Position numbers and translations under genes: made by a program. The notes under the pieces were generated by a model. It was not told the origin of the DNA. It worked only from the letters and a program-made list of their open reading frames with translations, and did not search any database. From Bursaphelenchus xylophilus (taxonomy: Eukaryota > Nematoda > Chromadorea > Rhabditida > Aphelenchoididae), in assembly GCA_904066235.2 (NCBI GenBank), contig CAJFCV020000001.1:4092001-4156000 (forward strand): a DNA stretch of 64,000 nucleotides, in the 5' to 3' direction. Below, one piece after another: positions 9,508-21,135 of this stretch (positions within the stretch are counted from its first letter, which is position 1; the number at the start of each line of letters is the position of its first letter).

Positions 9508-11404
9508 TCATCTTTTCTTCATTAATCCCAACGCCTTTACTGCATACATGAACACCGGTGAGTATGGAGCCTTGACCACCGAAAACCGACTTCCATTTCC
9601 TAGAGGAACGAGGGCTTCTGCGTGATGAATGAACATTGGCACTTTTCGAGCTTGAGTTTCGGGAAGACCGAGGTAATTCATGATCCTGGGGCCGAGTCTG
9701 ACCGGGGTATTTGGATGTAAACCGTTGTATTTGGACTCTCCGATCAATGGACAGCCAATTCCATTGGATAAGTGGGTTCGGATCTGGAATATGAACGCTT
9801 TATCATCAATAAATTGAAAATTTTTTTGATACAACTCGAAGAAAGCCCAAAGAGGAGCTGGGCAGTATCGGCTTCCATTAGGGATAGCTGACGTTTACAA
9901 AAATTTGGTTTTTTCGTCGAATCTTTGGGCGGCGTTGGACGATTGGGGAAAGGTACGATTTGGGGAACCAAAAAGTATTATTTTTCTTCGATGCAAATGT
10001 GAAATTAGGACAGTCGAGGGTGCTGATTTCGAAAATGACATTCATTTTTTTTGATCTTTACTTTTTTTCCTTAAGTAGTACTGTAAAGTAGCAATTTTTT
10101 GAATTTTTTCCATGAATACTCGATTTGGGGGTTTTACGGTAGTGCTGCTTTAAAATCATAAAATGAATAAGATTTTCGAAAGCACCATCGAAAACCCCTA
10201 AATCGAGTATTTGAAAAAAATTCAAAAAATTGCTACTTTACAGTACTACTTAAGGAAAACAGTAAGAAAAATGAATGTCATTTTCGAAATCAGCGCCCTC
10301 GATTACCCTAATTTCACACTTGCATCGAAGAAAAATAATAAATTTCGGTTTCCCCAATCGTACATTTCCCCAATCGTCCGACTCCGCTCAAAGATTCGAC
10401 GAAAAAAACCAAATTTTTATAAACTTCAGCTATCCCAAATGGAAGCAGATATTGCCAGCCACGTTTTGACCTCTTACTTGATGTAAATTCGTTCGATCTA
10501 CCACCACATCCAACAAGGAAACATGATCCGCCCGGTTCTCATTCACAACCGAATATAAAGTCTTGCAATGGATAACTTCTTTTGTATTATCGACCGCCGG
10601 AAGCAATCTGACGTCCATTCCCTTTGAAACTTTCCTCAATGGAATGGTTATATTGGCTTTTTCTACGGTTGGAAGGCCCTTTACGATACATCGGAACCGA
10701 TGTTGAACTCGGCCGTCTTTGATGGCTTCTTGAAGCTGCTTCTGACGATCCGCAGTTTTGGCAAAGAGCAACACACCACTGGCAGCACGATCTAGAGACT
10801 CGATAAGATGGAGGCGATCAATGTCAGGGGCTATCCTCTTCTTTAGGTCCTGAAATTATATTACACTTGATTGGCGAAAAACGAAACTTTAAAATTGTGC
10901 CCAAGCTGTACGATCATAAGAACTAATCCAGGAAAAACAACTGGTTATGTCTTCTATTTGAAAAAAAATAAGTTCTACTTCAGATATAAACAGTCAAAAA
11001 AGAAAAAGTATGTTGCACATAGCATCAAAACCCCATGTTTAAAAAAAATGAGATTCAAAGGTATTTCTTTATCTTAGAAGCTTCGTAGTGCCTTACTATA
11101 CATGCAACATCGATTATCAATCCAATTCATACCTAAACTTCGAACAAAAAAAGCAAAATCTAATTCTTACCTGTAAAACCCTATCAATCTGAAGTCTCCC
11201 ACTCTTAGATCCTGAATATGGGACCATCATTGGCTTATCAATAGCGATGAGGTCGTCTGCATTATAGATCACACGTTTCTCAAGGAAATCCACAAATTCT
11301 TCTGGTGTTAATTTAAAAATCCCTTGAATTGCCACAATCGGATTCTCTTGATCAAAAACAACCTTTGCTGAGCTGGGTAGCTGCTCGAATGTTGTGTCCA
11401 TCAT
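9508..11404 (-). CDS. RluA-family RNA pseudouridine synthase (RPUSD-like)
   Basis: Three phase-0 exons: 11171-11404 (78 codons), 10478-10849 (124) and 9508-9783 (91 plus stop), 293 residues. The family converts uridine to pseudouridine in RNA; metazoan RPUSD3/4-type members work in mitochondria. Visible landmarks are AIDKP (55-58 region), the catalytic-Asp motif as ESLDRAASGVLLFAK (Asp at about 98), and the C-terminal RTNLHQIRTHL with GCPLIGESKYN. The catalytic motif differs from the usual HRLDxxTSG: the His-Arg pair is lost but the Asp is kept, as in the RPUSD3-type branch. No clear targeting peptide is seen, so an upstream exon is possible. Intron 2 contains a 604-bp foldback element. The gene is divergent from the UBR7-like gene. 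Confidence 0.85.
9857..10460. mobile_element. 604-bp foldback element in an intron
   Basis: Two imperfect inverted arms of about 290 bp meet near 10170. The outer ends pair CTGGGCAGTATCGGCTTCCA with the complement of the right end, and the inner part pairs the ACTCGATTTGGGGGTTTTACGG side with AACCCCTAAATCGAGT. It lies wholly inside intron 2 of the pseudouridine synthase gene, ending 17 bases from the splice donor of exon 2. It has no coding capacity and is a non-autonomous inverted-repeat element. Confidence 0.8.
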
Positions 11405-11676
11405 TCGTGCAAGGGCTAATTCACCAGAAAAACAGAATTCTGATAAATTTTGACAAAAATATTTTTTACACCTAGCTATTTATTTTCTCCCACAGCGAAA
11501 AAGTTCGCGGCAAAAATTGAAAATGTTTCTTGGCATTCTTTTGCAAGACTTCTTTCGGCAATCGTTTGATGTTTTCGCGGACTTTATCGTTTACTTTTCA
11601 CGTGAATATTGCAAGATTGTTGATGTAAAGTCTATAAATGAGTATATTTGTCTTTTCTAGGGTATATTAACCAAAA
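11405..11676. promoter_or_regulatory. Head-to-head promoter region
   Basis: Only 272 bases separate the start codons of the pseudouridine synthase (minus) and UBR7-like (plus) genes, so both promoters must lie here. On the plus side a TTTTCTAG acceptor about 17 bases before the ATG fits trans-splicing. No specific factor site is recognised. Confidence 0.6.
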
Positions 11677-13430
11677 ATGGCCGAAGATTCGGGACCTGTC
11701 GATAATTTTAATGAAGATGGTGAGGACGTCGTTACTCTTGGTCAGTTGAAGGATGCGATTGAACAGAATGAGAGTGAAAGAGTTATGAATGGACCCAAAT
11801 CGATGGTGTGCACTTATCCCGAGGTAATTTCTGAGTCCTTATTTTTGGTTTTTAGTGACTCATCATGGATAATATATTTTTTTTCCGGCTTTTGCTATTT
11901 CTTTCTAATAATTACACGAAATGGATTACTGTAGCCCGAGTCTAGCTTATGAAAGGGGTTGCAAGTTTTTATTCGTTCTATTTTTGCGATTTTTACTAGC
12001 TGGAATGGTTAACTTAATTTTTGCACCGTCGTCCCGTCAAATGTTTTTAGAAACTTGCATTGGGTTCGAAATTAAATTTTTGCTGCGTTTATCGTTGCTT
12101 ATTTCCAGAACTACGTCCCTCGGCAATCTATTTTCTCATGTGTAACATGTCAAGAAGAATCAGAGGGAGAACTGGCTGGAATATGCTTTGCTTGCAGTGA
12201 AAATTGTCATGCTGGCCATGAGGTCCTTCAGCTGTATACTAAACGCAATTTCTGCTGTGATTGCGGAAATAGCAAGTTCAAGAACAATAAATGCACCTTG
12301 TTTGATGTAAGTTCGTTTTCATTCTATTTTTTAAATGTTTAGAGACGTGAAAGGCCTTTCGAACGTTACATTTCGTCTTCTTACAGGGTAAAATCCCCAA
12401 GAACCGCCGAAACAAGTACAATCATAACTTCAAAGGGCTATATTGTACATGCGACAAGCCTTATCCCCCGGCCCCAGATGATCCCATGTTCAAAGCCGAG
12501 ATGTTCCAATGTTGTATATGTGAAGACTGGTTCCATGGGGAGCACATTGGAATACCGGATGATGTTTATCAGGACCTGGAACAGGAATTGGTCTGCAATT
12601 CTTGCTCCAACCAATACCCATGGCTGATCGTTTACAAGGCTGTGTTGGACAAAAAACTTGCTGAAGTGGTAAGAAATTGGGGGTTGCAGAGAAATTTAGA
12701 CCTGTTTCTTCGGGTTTTTGACGTTGTGGGCAATAATTTTTTTCAAAAAATTTATATTATACAAGGTATTTTTAGGCAAATGTAACTCAAGAAACCAGTC
12801 CAACGACTTCTCAGGAGCCGCAACCGGCTACAGAAAAACAAGAACCCCCGAAAGAAGAGGTTCAGACGCCAGAATTTAATGGTTGTACCCTGGAAAATCC
12901 CGAATTTAAATCCTCACCAAACTCTAACGGATTTGTCTTCCCGTCGATAGAATGGCGCAAATTACTCTGTAAATGCGAGAAATGCAAGGTTAGTTGATTT
13001 TGATTATTTTTGGATTTGATTTTTAGAAAAAGGTCGGTATTTTTTCTCATGGATAATATAATTTCAATCTGAAATTGTATTTTTGCAGAGAATGTACGAA
13101 GATCTCGATATCGAATATCTTTTGGACGAAAATGACTCGGCTCTGAGGTATGTGGAGGGAAATTGGAAGGCCATGGAGGACAAGGACGGCGATATTTTCA
13201 ATGAAATCGCTCAAACCACCTCGCATGAGGTCGCGTTGACTTTGAAAAATGGTATGAAAATAAGCGTATGGACATTTGTTGATTTGTTTTCAGGAGTAGC
13301 CAATTTGTCAAGCAAACTCAAAGAATTTCTGGACAAATCGGACCCCGGAAAAGTGATCACCAAAGAAGACATCGAAAATTTCTTTGATGGGGTGAACGCC
13401 AAGAAATTCAAACCCAATGAAGACTTGTAA
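11677..13430 (+). CDS. UBR7: UBR7-like UBR-box and PHD-finger protein
   Basis: Exons 11677-11823, 12109-12306, 12387-12668, 12776-12988, 13089-13251 and 13294-13430, all phase-compatible, 379 residues (human UBR7 is about 425). The UBR box spans about 45-110: Cys 45, 60, 63, 75, 78, 82 and His 83/86, then TKRNFCCDCGNSKF, the family signature. A PHD-type finger follows (about 133-188: CTCDKPY, CCICEDWFHGEHIG, VCNSC). UBR-box proteins bind N-degrons; UBR7 is a nuclear protein linked to histone H2B ubiquitination. A Pro/Glu/Thr-rich linker follows the PHD. The last intron (13252-13293) is only 42 nt, has no stop and is a multiple of three, so its removal is uncertain. Start chosen by the trans-splice-like acceptor just upstream. 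Confidence 0.92.
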
Positions 13431-14964
13431 ATACAAAACGAAAATCTCCAGTGAAGTCCCATGGTAGATATGCGAGCTTGAATATAAATTTAATTTATCA
13501 GTTCTTCAAGTATGTTGGCAAATTTCCGCGGGGATTTGGGGGTTTTGGTATCGAAATTTCTACCGTATACGGCATGTTTTGCACTACGAAAGAGTTGATT
13601 TTATTTTGATATGCGTAAAAAATTCAAATTCTGGAAAATATTATTCGGTTCCAAATTAATTTATAAGGGGAACATCAAAAGATGACAAAAATAAAAATAG
13701 TTTTATCCCACATTCATGGTATATATCTATCATTCGGCGGACAACCGATGACAAATTTGGTATTTTCTGTGTTGCATATTTGAAAAGTTAATTAAAATCT
13801 TTGTTTCAATGAAGGAAACAATGGAATCCATTAACCATATGCACAGTAATCCTCTGTAAACGAATGAAAGAAGATCTATGGTATTTTAAAATTTTTTTTA
13901 GCTATTTTTTACAAACCTTGTGGCCGAAATTTTATCTGTTCCAACAGCTGGCCGACCTCAAAATCAAAAAAATGTCTCATAAAGACGGGATTATTATGAT
14001 ATCGGATATCAAAACTCAAAAGTAAAGCGAAGTGAGCTGTTATTTTTAGGGAACTCGGAAAGCTTGGCCTTGTTTTGGGCCAAGTTTTAAAGCTTTGTTG
14101 GGTCAAAGGTCAAAAAATTTTTAAAGCACTTATAATGATCGTATTTTACACTTTGTTGCAAAATTCACTTTTTTAAGGCACTTGTAGCTTACCTTCCTAC
14201 GGCGATAATAAAAATTTTGTCTTTATGCCAAAGTATTCCAAAATTGTATTTTTCTTCTAAAAATTGCTGTGCACTTGTTGTATTTTCATTGTCTAAATGT
14301 CCCGCATGACACTATGTTACACTCTTGAAAGCTCGACTTCATTTTATTGAGAGGTCGACCAAGTTTTCGGAGCTTGCGGTTAGACTTTTTTATGGCTATT
14401 TAGACAGTTTTTACAGTACAAAAAAAAATAAATAATTTTTTTTATAAAGTCGTTGTAAAATACATACGAGATATATGAGGTAGATTTATGTAATAAGCCT
14501 ATTACAGTTATTTTGGGCGGCTTGTCACGTATTTTATCCAATTTTTCGGTTGAACAAACTGACTTTTAGAACCGCAACATGACCAATAAAATTGACAATA
14601 AATAGGTAATTCTTGTTGGAAATGGAGTAGTTTTTTTGAGCGGGAGTACAAATACTGTGTATAGGTTTTATTTACAAAGTACGAACTGGGCGGGATTTCA
14701 ACTTACAATAAGAAGCCACGCATAATAAAAAATAGATTTTAACTAAAATCTTTTAAAAATGTAAAATACGAAATCTAGAGGTATTAGCTGCATAGGAAAG
14801 AATAAAGTAATTCAACATTTAGAATCACAAGGGTAAACTACGTCATTTTAGACCAACAGGGATTGACAGAAGAAAGTGAGCTGAAGAAAAAAATTTTAGT
14901 CCAAAGTATTACATTTTTGATCACAACTGAAAGCAACCGGTGTTTGTCTTGACTGAAATTACAC
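13431..14964. other. Intergenic DNA, no gene seen
   Basis: AT-rich sequence downstream of the UBR7-like gene. It holds CGTATTTTAC near 14141, GTAAAATACG near 14760 and near-matches around 14453 and 14528. No coding exon, RNA gene or element terminus is recognised. Confidence 0.5.
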
Positions 14965-17222
14965 TAAAAAAGTCCTTAAAACGCGTTTTGCCACACTTTG
15001 GAGTTTAGCCTAACAGAGGGCGGACATTGTTAAAACCGGTATCTCAGAATTTAACCAAAATCGGTCAACTTGATCATCATGGCAGGTAAAACATTCGTTT
15101 TCTTTCTTTTTGCCCAAAATTACCGTATGACGGCATACTGTAACATTTTTTTTAAAAAAAGATATGGCCTAATCAAGAAAACGAAGCTCTATTTTAGCAC
15201 AAATCGAGTTCAGGTGTATGTTTTCGACCATGTAGAACATTTTTGTAATTATGGCCAAAAGCTCAGAATTACGTCTAAGCAATGTTTCGCCTGCAGTAAC
15301 ATACCATTTCGGGCATAAAATTGGCTACTGTAACCAGATGCACTTTTAAATACGGTAAAAAGAAACTTCAACCTTCATCCAATAACCCATAAAAATTTCA
15401 AAAAAATCAAATATACAACTTTTGAGAAAATGGGCATTCAATATCTCATGTACAAGGTCATCAGAATGCCGAAAAAGTCTGGCATTCTTGGGATTCCAAC
15501 GGGATGCACTTTTTCATAGTTTCTAATACATTCTGAGGATGAATAAAGATGATATGGCAAGTTTCAGGAGAAAAAATATACAACTTTCGAGAAATTGACC
15601 AAAATACCTTATTTTAGGTCATCAGAACGCCGAAAAAGTCTGGCATTCTTGGGATTCCAACGGGATGCACTTTTTCATAGTTTCTAATACATTCTGAGGA
15701 TGAATAAAGATGATATGGCAAGTTTCAGGAGAAAAAAATATACAACTTTCGAGAAATTGACCAAAATACCTTATTTTAGGTCATCAGAACCCCGAAAAAA
15801 CTGGCATTTTTGGGATTCCAGGTTGTAGCACTTTTTGATAGCCTCTAATACATTAGTAGCCTTGTAAACGATGATAATGAAAATTTCAGGCGAAAAAAAT
15901 TCACAACTTTCGAGAAAATGACCAAAATACCTTATTTTAGGTCATTAGAACCCCGAAAAAACTGGCATTCTTGGGATTTGAGGTTGTAGCACTCTTTGAT
16001 AGCCTCTAATCTTTATTCAGCCTCAGAATGTATTAGAAACTCTGAAAAAGTGCATCCCGTTGGAATCCCAAGAATGCCAGACTTTTTCGGCGTTCTGATG
16101 ACCTAAAATAAGGTATTTTGGTCAATTTCTCGAAAGTTGTATATTTTTTTCTCCTGAAACTTGCCATATCATCTTTATTCATCCTCAGAATGTATTCGAA
16201 ACTCTGAAAAAGTGCATCCCATTGGAATCCCAAGAATGCCAGACTTTTTCGGCGTTCTGATGACCTAAAATAAGGTATTTTGGTCAATTTCTCAAAAGTT
16301 GTATATTTTTTTCTCCTGAAACTTGCCATATCATCTTTATTCATCCTCAGAATGTATTAGAAACTCTGAAAAAGTGCATCCCGTTGGAATCCCAAGAATG
16401 CCAGACTTTTTCGGCGTTCTGATGACCTAAAATAATGTATTTTGGTCAATTTCTCAAAAGTTGTATATTTTTTTCTCCTGAAACTTGCCATATCATCTTT
16501 ATTCATCCTCAGAATGTATTAGAAACTCTGAAAAAGTGCATCCCGTTGGAATCCCAAGAATGCCAGACTTTTTCGGCGTTCTGATGACCTAAAATAAGGT
16601 ATTTTGGTCAATTTCTCGAAAGTTGTATATTTTTTTCTCCTGAAACTTGCCATATCATCTTTATTCAGCATCAGAATGTATTAGAAACTTTGAAAAAGTG
16701 CATCCCGTTGGAATCCCAAGAATGCCAGATTTTTTCGGGCCCAGATGACCTTGTACATGAGATATTGAATGCCCATTTTCTCAAAAGTTGTACATTTGAT
16801 TTTTTTGAAATTTTTATGGGTTATTGGATGAAGGTTGAAGTTTCTTTTTACCGTATTTAAAAGTGCATCTGGTTACAGTAGCCAATTTTATGCCCGAAAT
16901 GGTATGTTACTGCAGGCGAAACATTGCTTAGACGTAATTCTGAGCTTTTGGCCATAATTACAAAAATGTTCTACATGGTCGAAAACATAAAGTGGTGGTT
17001 TGGTCTCACTAAAATACCGCACCATATCTGCAGAAAAGGCAACTCTTTTCTCAGAAAGCAAGTTACAGTAATCCACCATATAACGACTATGGGCAAAAAA
17101 AAATCAAGCGATTGCTCCATACCGATTGATGATTCGGTTAACCAATTTTGGTTGAATTCTGAGACATCGACTCAACAATGTCCGGGCCAATCTACGATTT
17201 GTAGTAAAACGCGTTTTAACAA
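14965..17222. mobile_element. 2.26-kb foldback element with internal tandem repeats
   Basis: A near-symmetrical palindrome centred near 16015. The arms begin at the shared AAAACGCGTTTT (about 14978 and 17208). Internally, TTTCGCCTGCAGTAACATACC (about 15287) is mirrored near 16905. Toward the centre each arm carries about four tandem units of 161-162 bp: GGTCATCAGAA-type starts at 15456, 15617, 15779 and 15940 on the left, mirrored near 16095, 16257, 16420 and 16581 on the right. Units near the centre are more diverged than those farther right. No transposase is present, so it is a non-autonomous foldback element. Confidence 0.85.
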
Positions 17223-17442
17223 ACCAAAAACCTGGTAAAATACGTCATCAAGGGGTTAGTTCCCCTTTGAAATTTTAATAAACTGAATAAAAAATATTTG
17301 ATACAGCCTTGCGTTCAGAGAGGCCATAAATTCGTGTTTTAAAAAATAACGAGGAATTGGAAAATTGTTTGTGAAATACGATACTATGAGATTTCTTTCG
17401 AATATAAAATCAAAATGAATATCTAAAAAAGGTTGAGGTTTT

Positions 17443-17514
17443 CCCAAGACAGGAATCGAACCTGTGTCACTACGTCCACAGCGTGGAGTACGAACCACTA
17501 CTATTTATTTGGGA
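17443..17514 (-). pseudogene. tRNA-His pseudogene
   Basis: Matches the intact tRNA-His copies elsewhere in the window but has substitutions that break the anticodon stem, changes at the acceptor end (GGGAC for GGGCC) and changes in the D arm. The GTG anticodon is still readable. Confidence 0.7.
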
Positions 17515-17676
17515 CGTGACTTTATTTCTTCACTTTCATCACTATTAACCTACTTTAATTTATGAATTCTAATACCTCATTAACTTCTCGAAATGATTTT
17601 GTAATGAACTTCCTGTGGTATTCGTATTCATAAAAAAGAGTAGGCGAATAGTCATCAAGGTGAAGAAACAAAGTCG

Positions 17677-17750
17677 GCCCAACTAAACAGTAGTGGTTAG
17701 TTCTCCACGTTGTGGCCGTGGCGACACAGGTTCGATTCCTGTCTTGGGCA
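17677..17750 (+). pseudogene. tRNA-His(GTG) with altered D arm
   Basis: The anticodon, T arm and 3' acceptor strand equal the intact copies, but the 5' acceptor and D-arm region is changed and lengthened by two bases (AACTAAACAGTAGTGG). This disturbs acceptor pairing. It is followed by a T6 run that would terminate Pol III. Probably inactive or recently decayed. Confidence 0.65.
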
Positions 17751-17862
17751 AACCTCAGCCTTTTTTAGACATTCATTTTGATTTTATATTCGAAAGAAAT
17801 ATCATAGTATCGTATTTCACAACTTTGCAATTCCTCGTTATTTTTTAAAAACACCGATTTAT

Positions 17863-20140
17863 GGGGCAAGCACGATTTATCTATGGTATTTTCTAATCAG
17901 AATCTGATCATGTTTTTGTGGCGTTTGGCCTAGATTAGACAAACAAATAATTCTAGCAGAGCTCTATGTCTAGTCTAGACGGGACGCATTTACCCTAAAA
18001 TTCAACAATAGAATTCATTGTTTAGTTCTAGCTTTATTGTTTTTATAATCTTTGGAAGTGCTTCGATATTTCTTGAGATGTTTACTTAACTTACGGGGCC
18101 TAAGCCCCATGAATGGCGTATTTTACCCAATTTTGGTTGTGAGCTATTTTTGGTAATTTTGCTGGAGAAAAAATAAAGAGTTGAGATCCAAAATTAATTT
18201 GCATTATGTTTTACTAAAAAAATTGGAACGCTCGTATTCCTTCCCAAACATATTTTTTGCACTGAATTTTTTTTGTTTCCTTCACCCTTCAAAATTCCTC
18301 ATTTCAAATTTTTTTCATCCATTTTAAATTGAAAACGGTAATTTCCTTCAAAAAATTCCAAATATTTATGTTTGAAAAGCCCAAAAACAGACAAGTTTTG
18401 TAATGTTGTTAAATTTATACTGCACTTTGTTCAAACATTGAGCTTATTTTTTGTTTACCGACCTACTTTGTCTTTCACAAATCCCTGGAAGGCCCGGAAA
18501 TCTATTTGGGAGTGCATTGGAGGCCCGGAATAATTTGTTTTGTAGGAAGTATTTTAGGAGGAAGTAATGGTTAGAAAAAACAATAGCCCGGGCTGTTCCC
18601 AAGACAAATTGAGAAAGGTTTTTTGTCTGCAACGTGCTTTTCGGCAACAAACAAAATTGGCATACTGTAATCGTTTTATGGGTTAATTTTAGAATTTGTT
18701 TCCACAATGCCTCAATAGAATTCAGTAGCATATGGTATAGTATAAAATAGCAAATTTCACGTTGGGATATTTTACTTGCATTTTTATAAAATTTAAAAAA
18801 ATGTTTTGGTCAGTAATACTAATTGCATGTTTGCTGTTTCCGTATTTTAAAATAATGTTTAAGTATAATACTATTTTTATTTTTGAAAATATAAAGTGCA
18901 GGAAAAACAATCTTTTCTAGGGAGCGACCCGTATTTTACCCTTTTATTTTTGAGTTAAAAAACATTCTAAAAAAACTGTATGTTAATTCTAAAATACTGA
19001 TTTTCAACATGACTTTTTAAATATTAAAAATTGACAAAATTTAAATATAATACAAAAAATGCTCTTTTAAAATTTTTTTCACTGTACATGAACCGTAACA
19101 AATGTGACTTACAATTAATTAATTTTATATTTAAGTTTGCTGGAAAAATTGCAAATTTTGGGAAATGTTTATTTTTACGGCGAGTAACGTCAAAGATTAT
19201 CGCCTCCTCAGGAGGCGCGCGTTTATTGCGAATAATTAATGAGAGAACATAAATTGGCAAGTAGTCGGAAAATGACGTCAGGATAGGAATTGGGCAGCGA
19301 TCTTCTTCTAGTGGCCAAAATTAGAAAATTGCCGGGAATTTTGAATGATTATACATCTTTGAGGATTAGACCTTACTGCTCCGTACTTACACTTTTTGAG
19401 TGGTTCCCCGGATTACTTACGTTCCGCATTTTACCTTTCTATCTCTAACTTTGCTGTTTCAAAGCCGAGAAGTGGCTTTGTTCCGAGATTTTCTAAAATC
19501 ACGTAGGGTCTTAGATTGAGAAAGAATACATTTTTTGATGACTTTTCGTGGGCTTACTCCGTTTATTCTTACTCTATTTTACATTAAAAATTCGTTCTTT
19601 GGGAAAATCACGTACGATTTCGGCGAGAAAACAAAACTTAATGCATTGTGCACTTTTATAAAGTCTGTAAACGCACAGTCCACGTCAATACATTGCATTT
19701 ACTGACCAAAACATTTTCGATATCAAAATTATTTTTGGAAGGTTTTTAATGGACGTAATTGGTCTTAAAAAATTGAGCAAAGTTTGAAACATTATATAAA
19801 ATTACTATTCTCTTTTATCGCACTACATTTTGATAATTTATAGGCTAATTTTGACTATGGTTTTTGGTTTTTGCTTCTAAAAAACAAATTCATTAACAGT
19901 TTTTCTCCACTCGATTAGAAATTTACAAATTTAAACCTTCGAAAAGGAAGGCTTTAAATTTTAAATAAATTTGGCCTCTGGCCAACAACCAATTTCACTT
20001 TGGCCGTGCACTCTTATCCACGTCGAAGTAGTCGAAAAATGCTCTCAAATTTCATAACATAACATTTGGGTACATAAAAATTTTTTTGGTTGGTCACTTT
20101 TGGTCGGCTTTTCGTTATTTTTTACTTTTTGTTTGTGAGC
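17863..20140. other. Intergenic DNA, no gene seen
   Basis: Holds a hairpin-plus-10-mer module at about 18089-18125 (GGGGCCTAAGCCCC then CGTATTTTAC) and another 10-mer at 18930. Several ORFs of 60-95 codons are AT-driven and lack splice or composition support. Nothing else is recognised. Confidence 0.5.
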
Positions 20141-21135
20141 GCACCGTGCGAAACAACATTTTTAGCCTGGTCTCCGCAAACTTCCGCACAGGGCAATTTC
20201 ATTAGGCTTCATTTTTGGGGGTTAAAAAAGGCGAGTGCACAGTGCAAAGTGGAACCAATTTTTGGACCCGCCGTGCGCGCACGTACAGGGTGGTCCAGCT
20301 AAGTTCGCGGATATAAAATGCTGATAACTTTTTATAGGATTGTTCAATTTTTATGAGCAATAGCTCATTTTATTCCTTAGTAGTTGCCATTTTTGGGCCA
20401 ATTTTGCATAGCTGGGATCGCTCTGTTCACCATCATTTCCCGGTACCAGCGAGCGGTGACACCGCAATTCAAAAATTTTTGAAAATTAAATTTTTTTAAA
20501 AATTTACGTGAAAAACCATGTTTGACTTTGAAGGGTCATAACTCGACGTAGGATTGATCATTTTTAATGATCTTTTTTTAAACAAAATGCTAACTACTAA
20601 GGAATAAAATGAGCTATTGCTCATAAAAATTGAACAATCCTATAAAAAGTTATAAGCATTTTACATCCGCGAACTTAGCTGGACCACCCTGTAGTTTTCC
20701 CGCAAAAATGTTATGCACAGTGCAAATGGTCTTTGCGAAAAAAGCAGAGAGGATTGAAAATGAGTCTGCACTGTGCGCATTTGTGAGAAAGAAGGTTTCC
20801 CGCCAAAATTTTTTAGCCGTACGCACGGTGCAGTAAGCAAACGTCTTTCCGAACGCACGGTGCGACAAGTTTGTTCTTTTGCACAGTGCAAAGTAGGGCG
20901 GAATTGAGACTGCACTGTGCGTTTTTGCGAGCACGACGATTTCCCGCCAAAATTTTTAGCCGAGTGCACAGTGCAGTAAATTTTTTTCCGAACGCACAGT
21001 GCGACAAAATTTTTTTTTTTTTGATTTTGGACAGTGCAATTTTTCTGCATTTTCAATTGCACTTTGCGCCGACAAAGTTACTTATGATTGCACTGTGCGG
21101 TTCATATTTCTATTTCAACTGCACTGTGCGAATGA
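20141..21135. repeat. GCACNGTGC motif array 4
   Basis: About a dozen GCACNGTGC sites flank a 406-bp inverted-repeat element at 20286-20691. The array parts share the context CGCCAAAATTTTTAGCCG beside motif copies (about 20805 and 20945), so internal duplication is visible. The insertion of the element between array parts shows that this array predates it. Confidence 0.75.
20286..20691. mobile_element. Tc1/mariner-type MITE, CAGGGTGGTCCA ends
   Basis: Terminal inverted repeats of over 100 bp begin CAGGGTGGTCCAGCTAAG and are flanked by TA on both sides, the Tc1/mariner target duplication. Length is 406 bp with no transposase frame. It interrupts a GCACNGTGC array. Confidence 0.85.

Larger units (their letters stand above)
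17309..17862. mobile_element. tRNA-His inverted-repeat element 1 (degenerate)
   Basis: Inverted arms each contain a tRNA-His-derived sequence with 5' ends facing the centre. Outside the tRNAs the arms pair over more than 100 bp (AATAACGAGGAATTG on the left, its complement on the right). The left end TTGCGTTCAGAGAGGCCATA is related to the end of the element at 36532-37134; the matching right terminus has been lost. Both tRNA copies carry changes. Confidence 0.75.

Noticed and set aside
16033..16344. A 103-codon ORF with an internal repeated peptide
   Set aside because: It is a read-through of two 162-bp tandem units in the foldback element, with no start context or homology.
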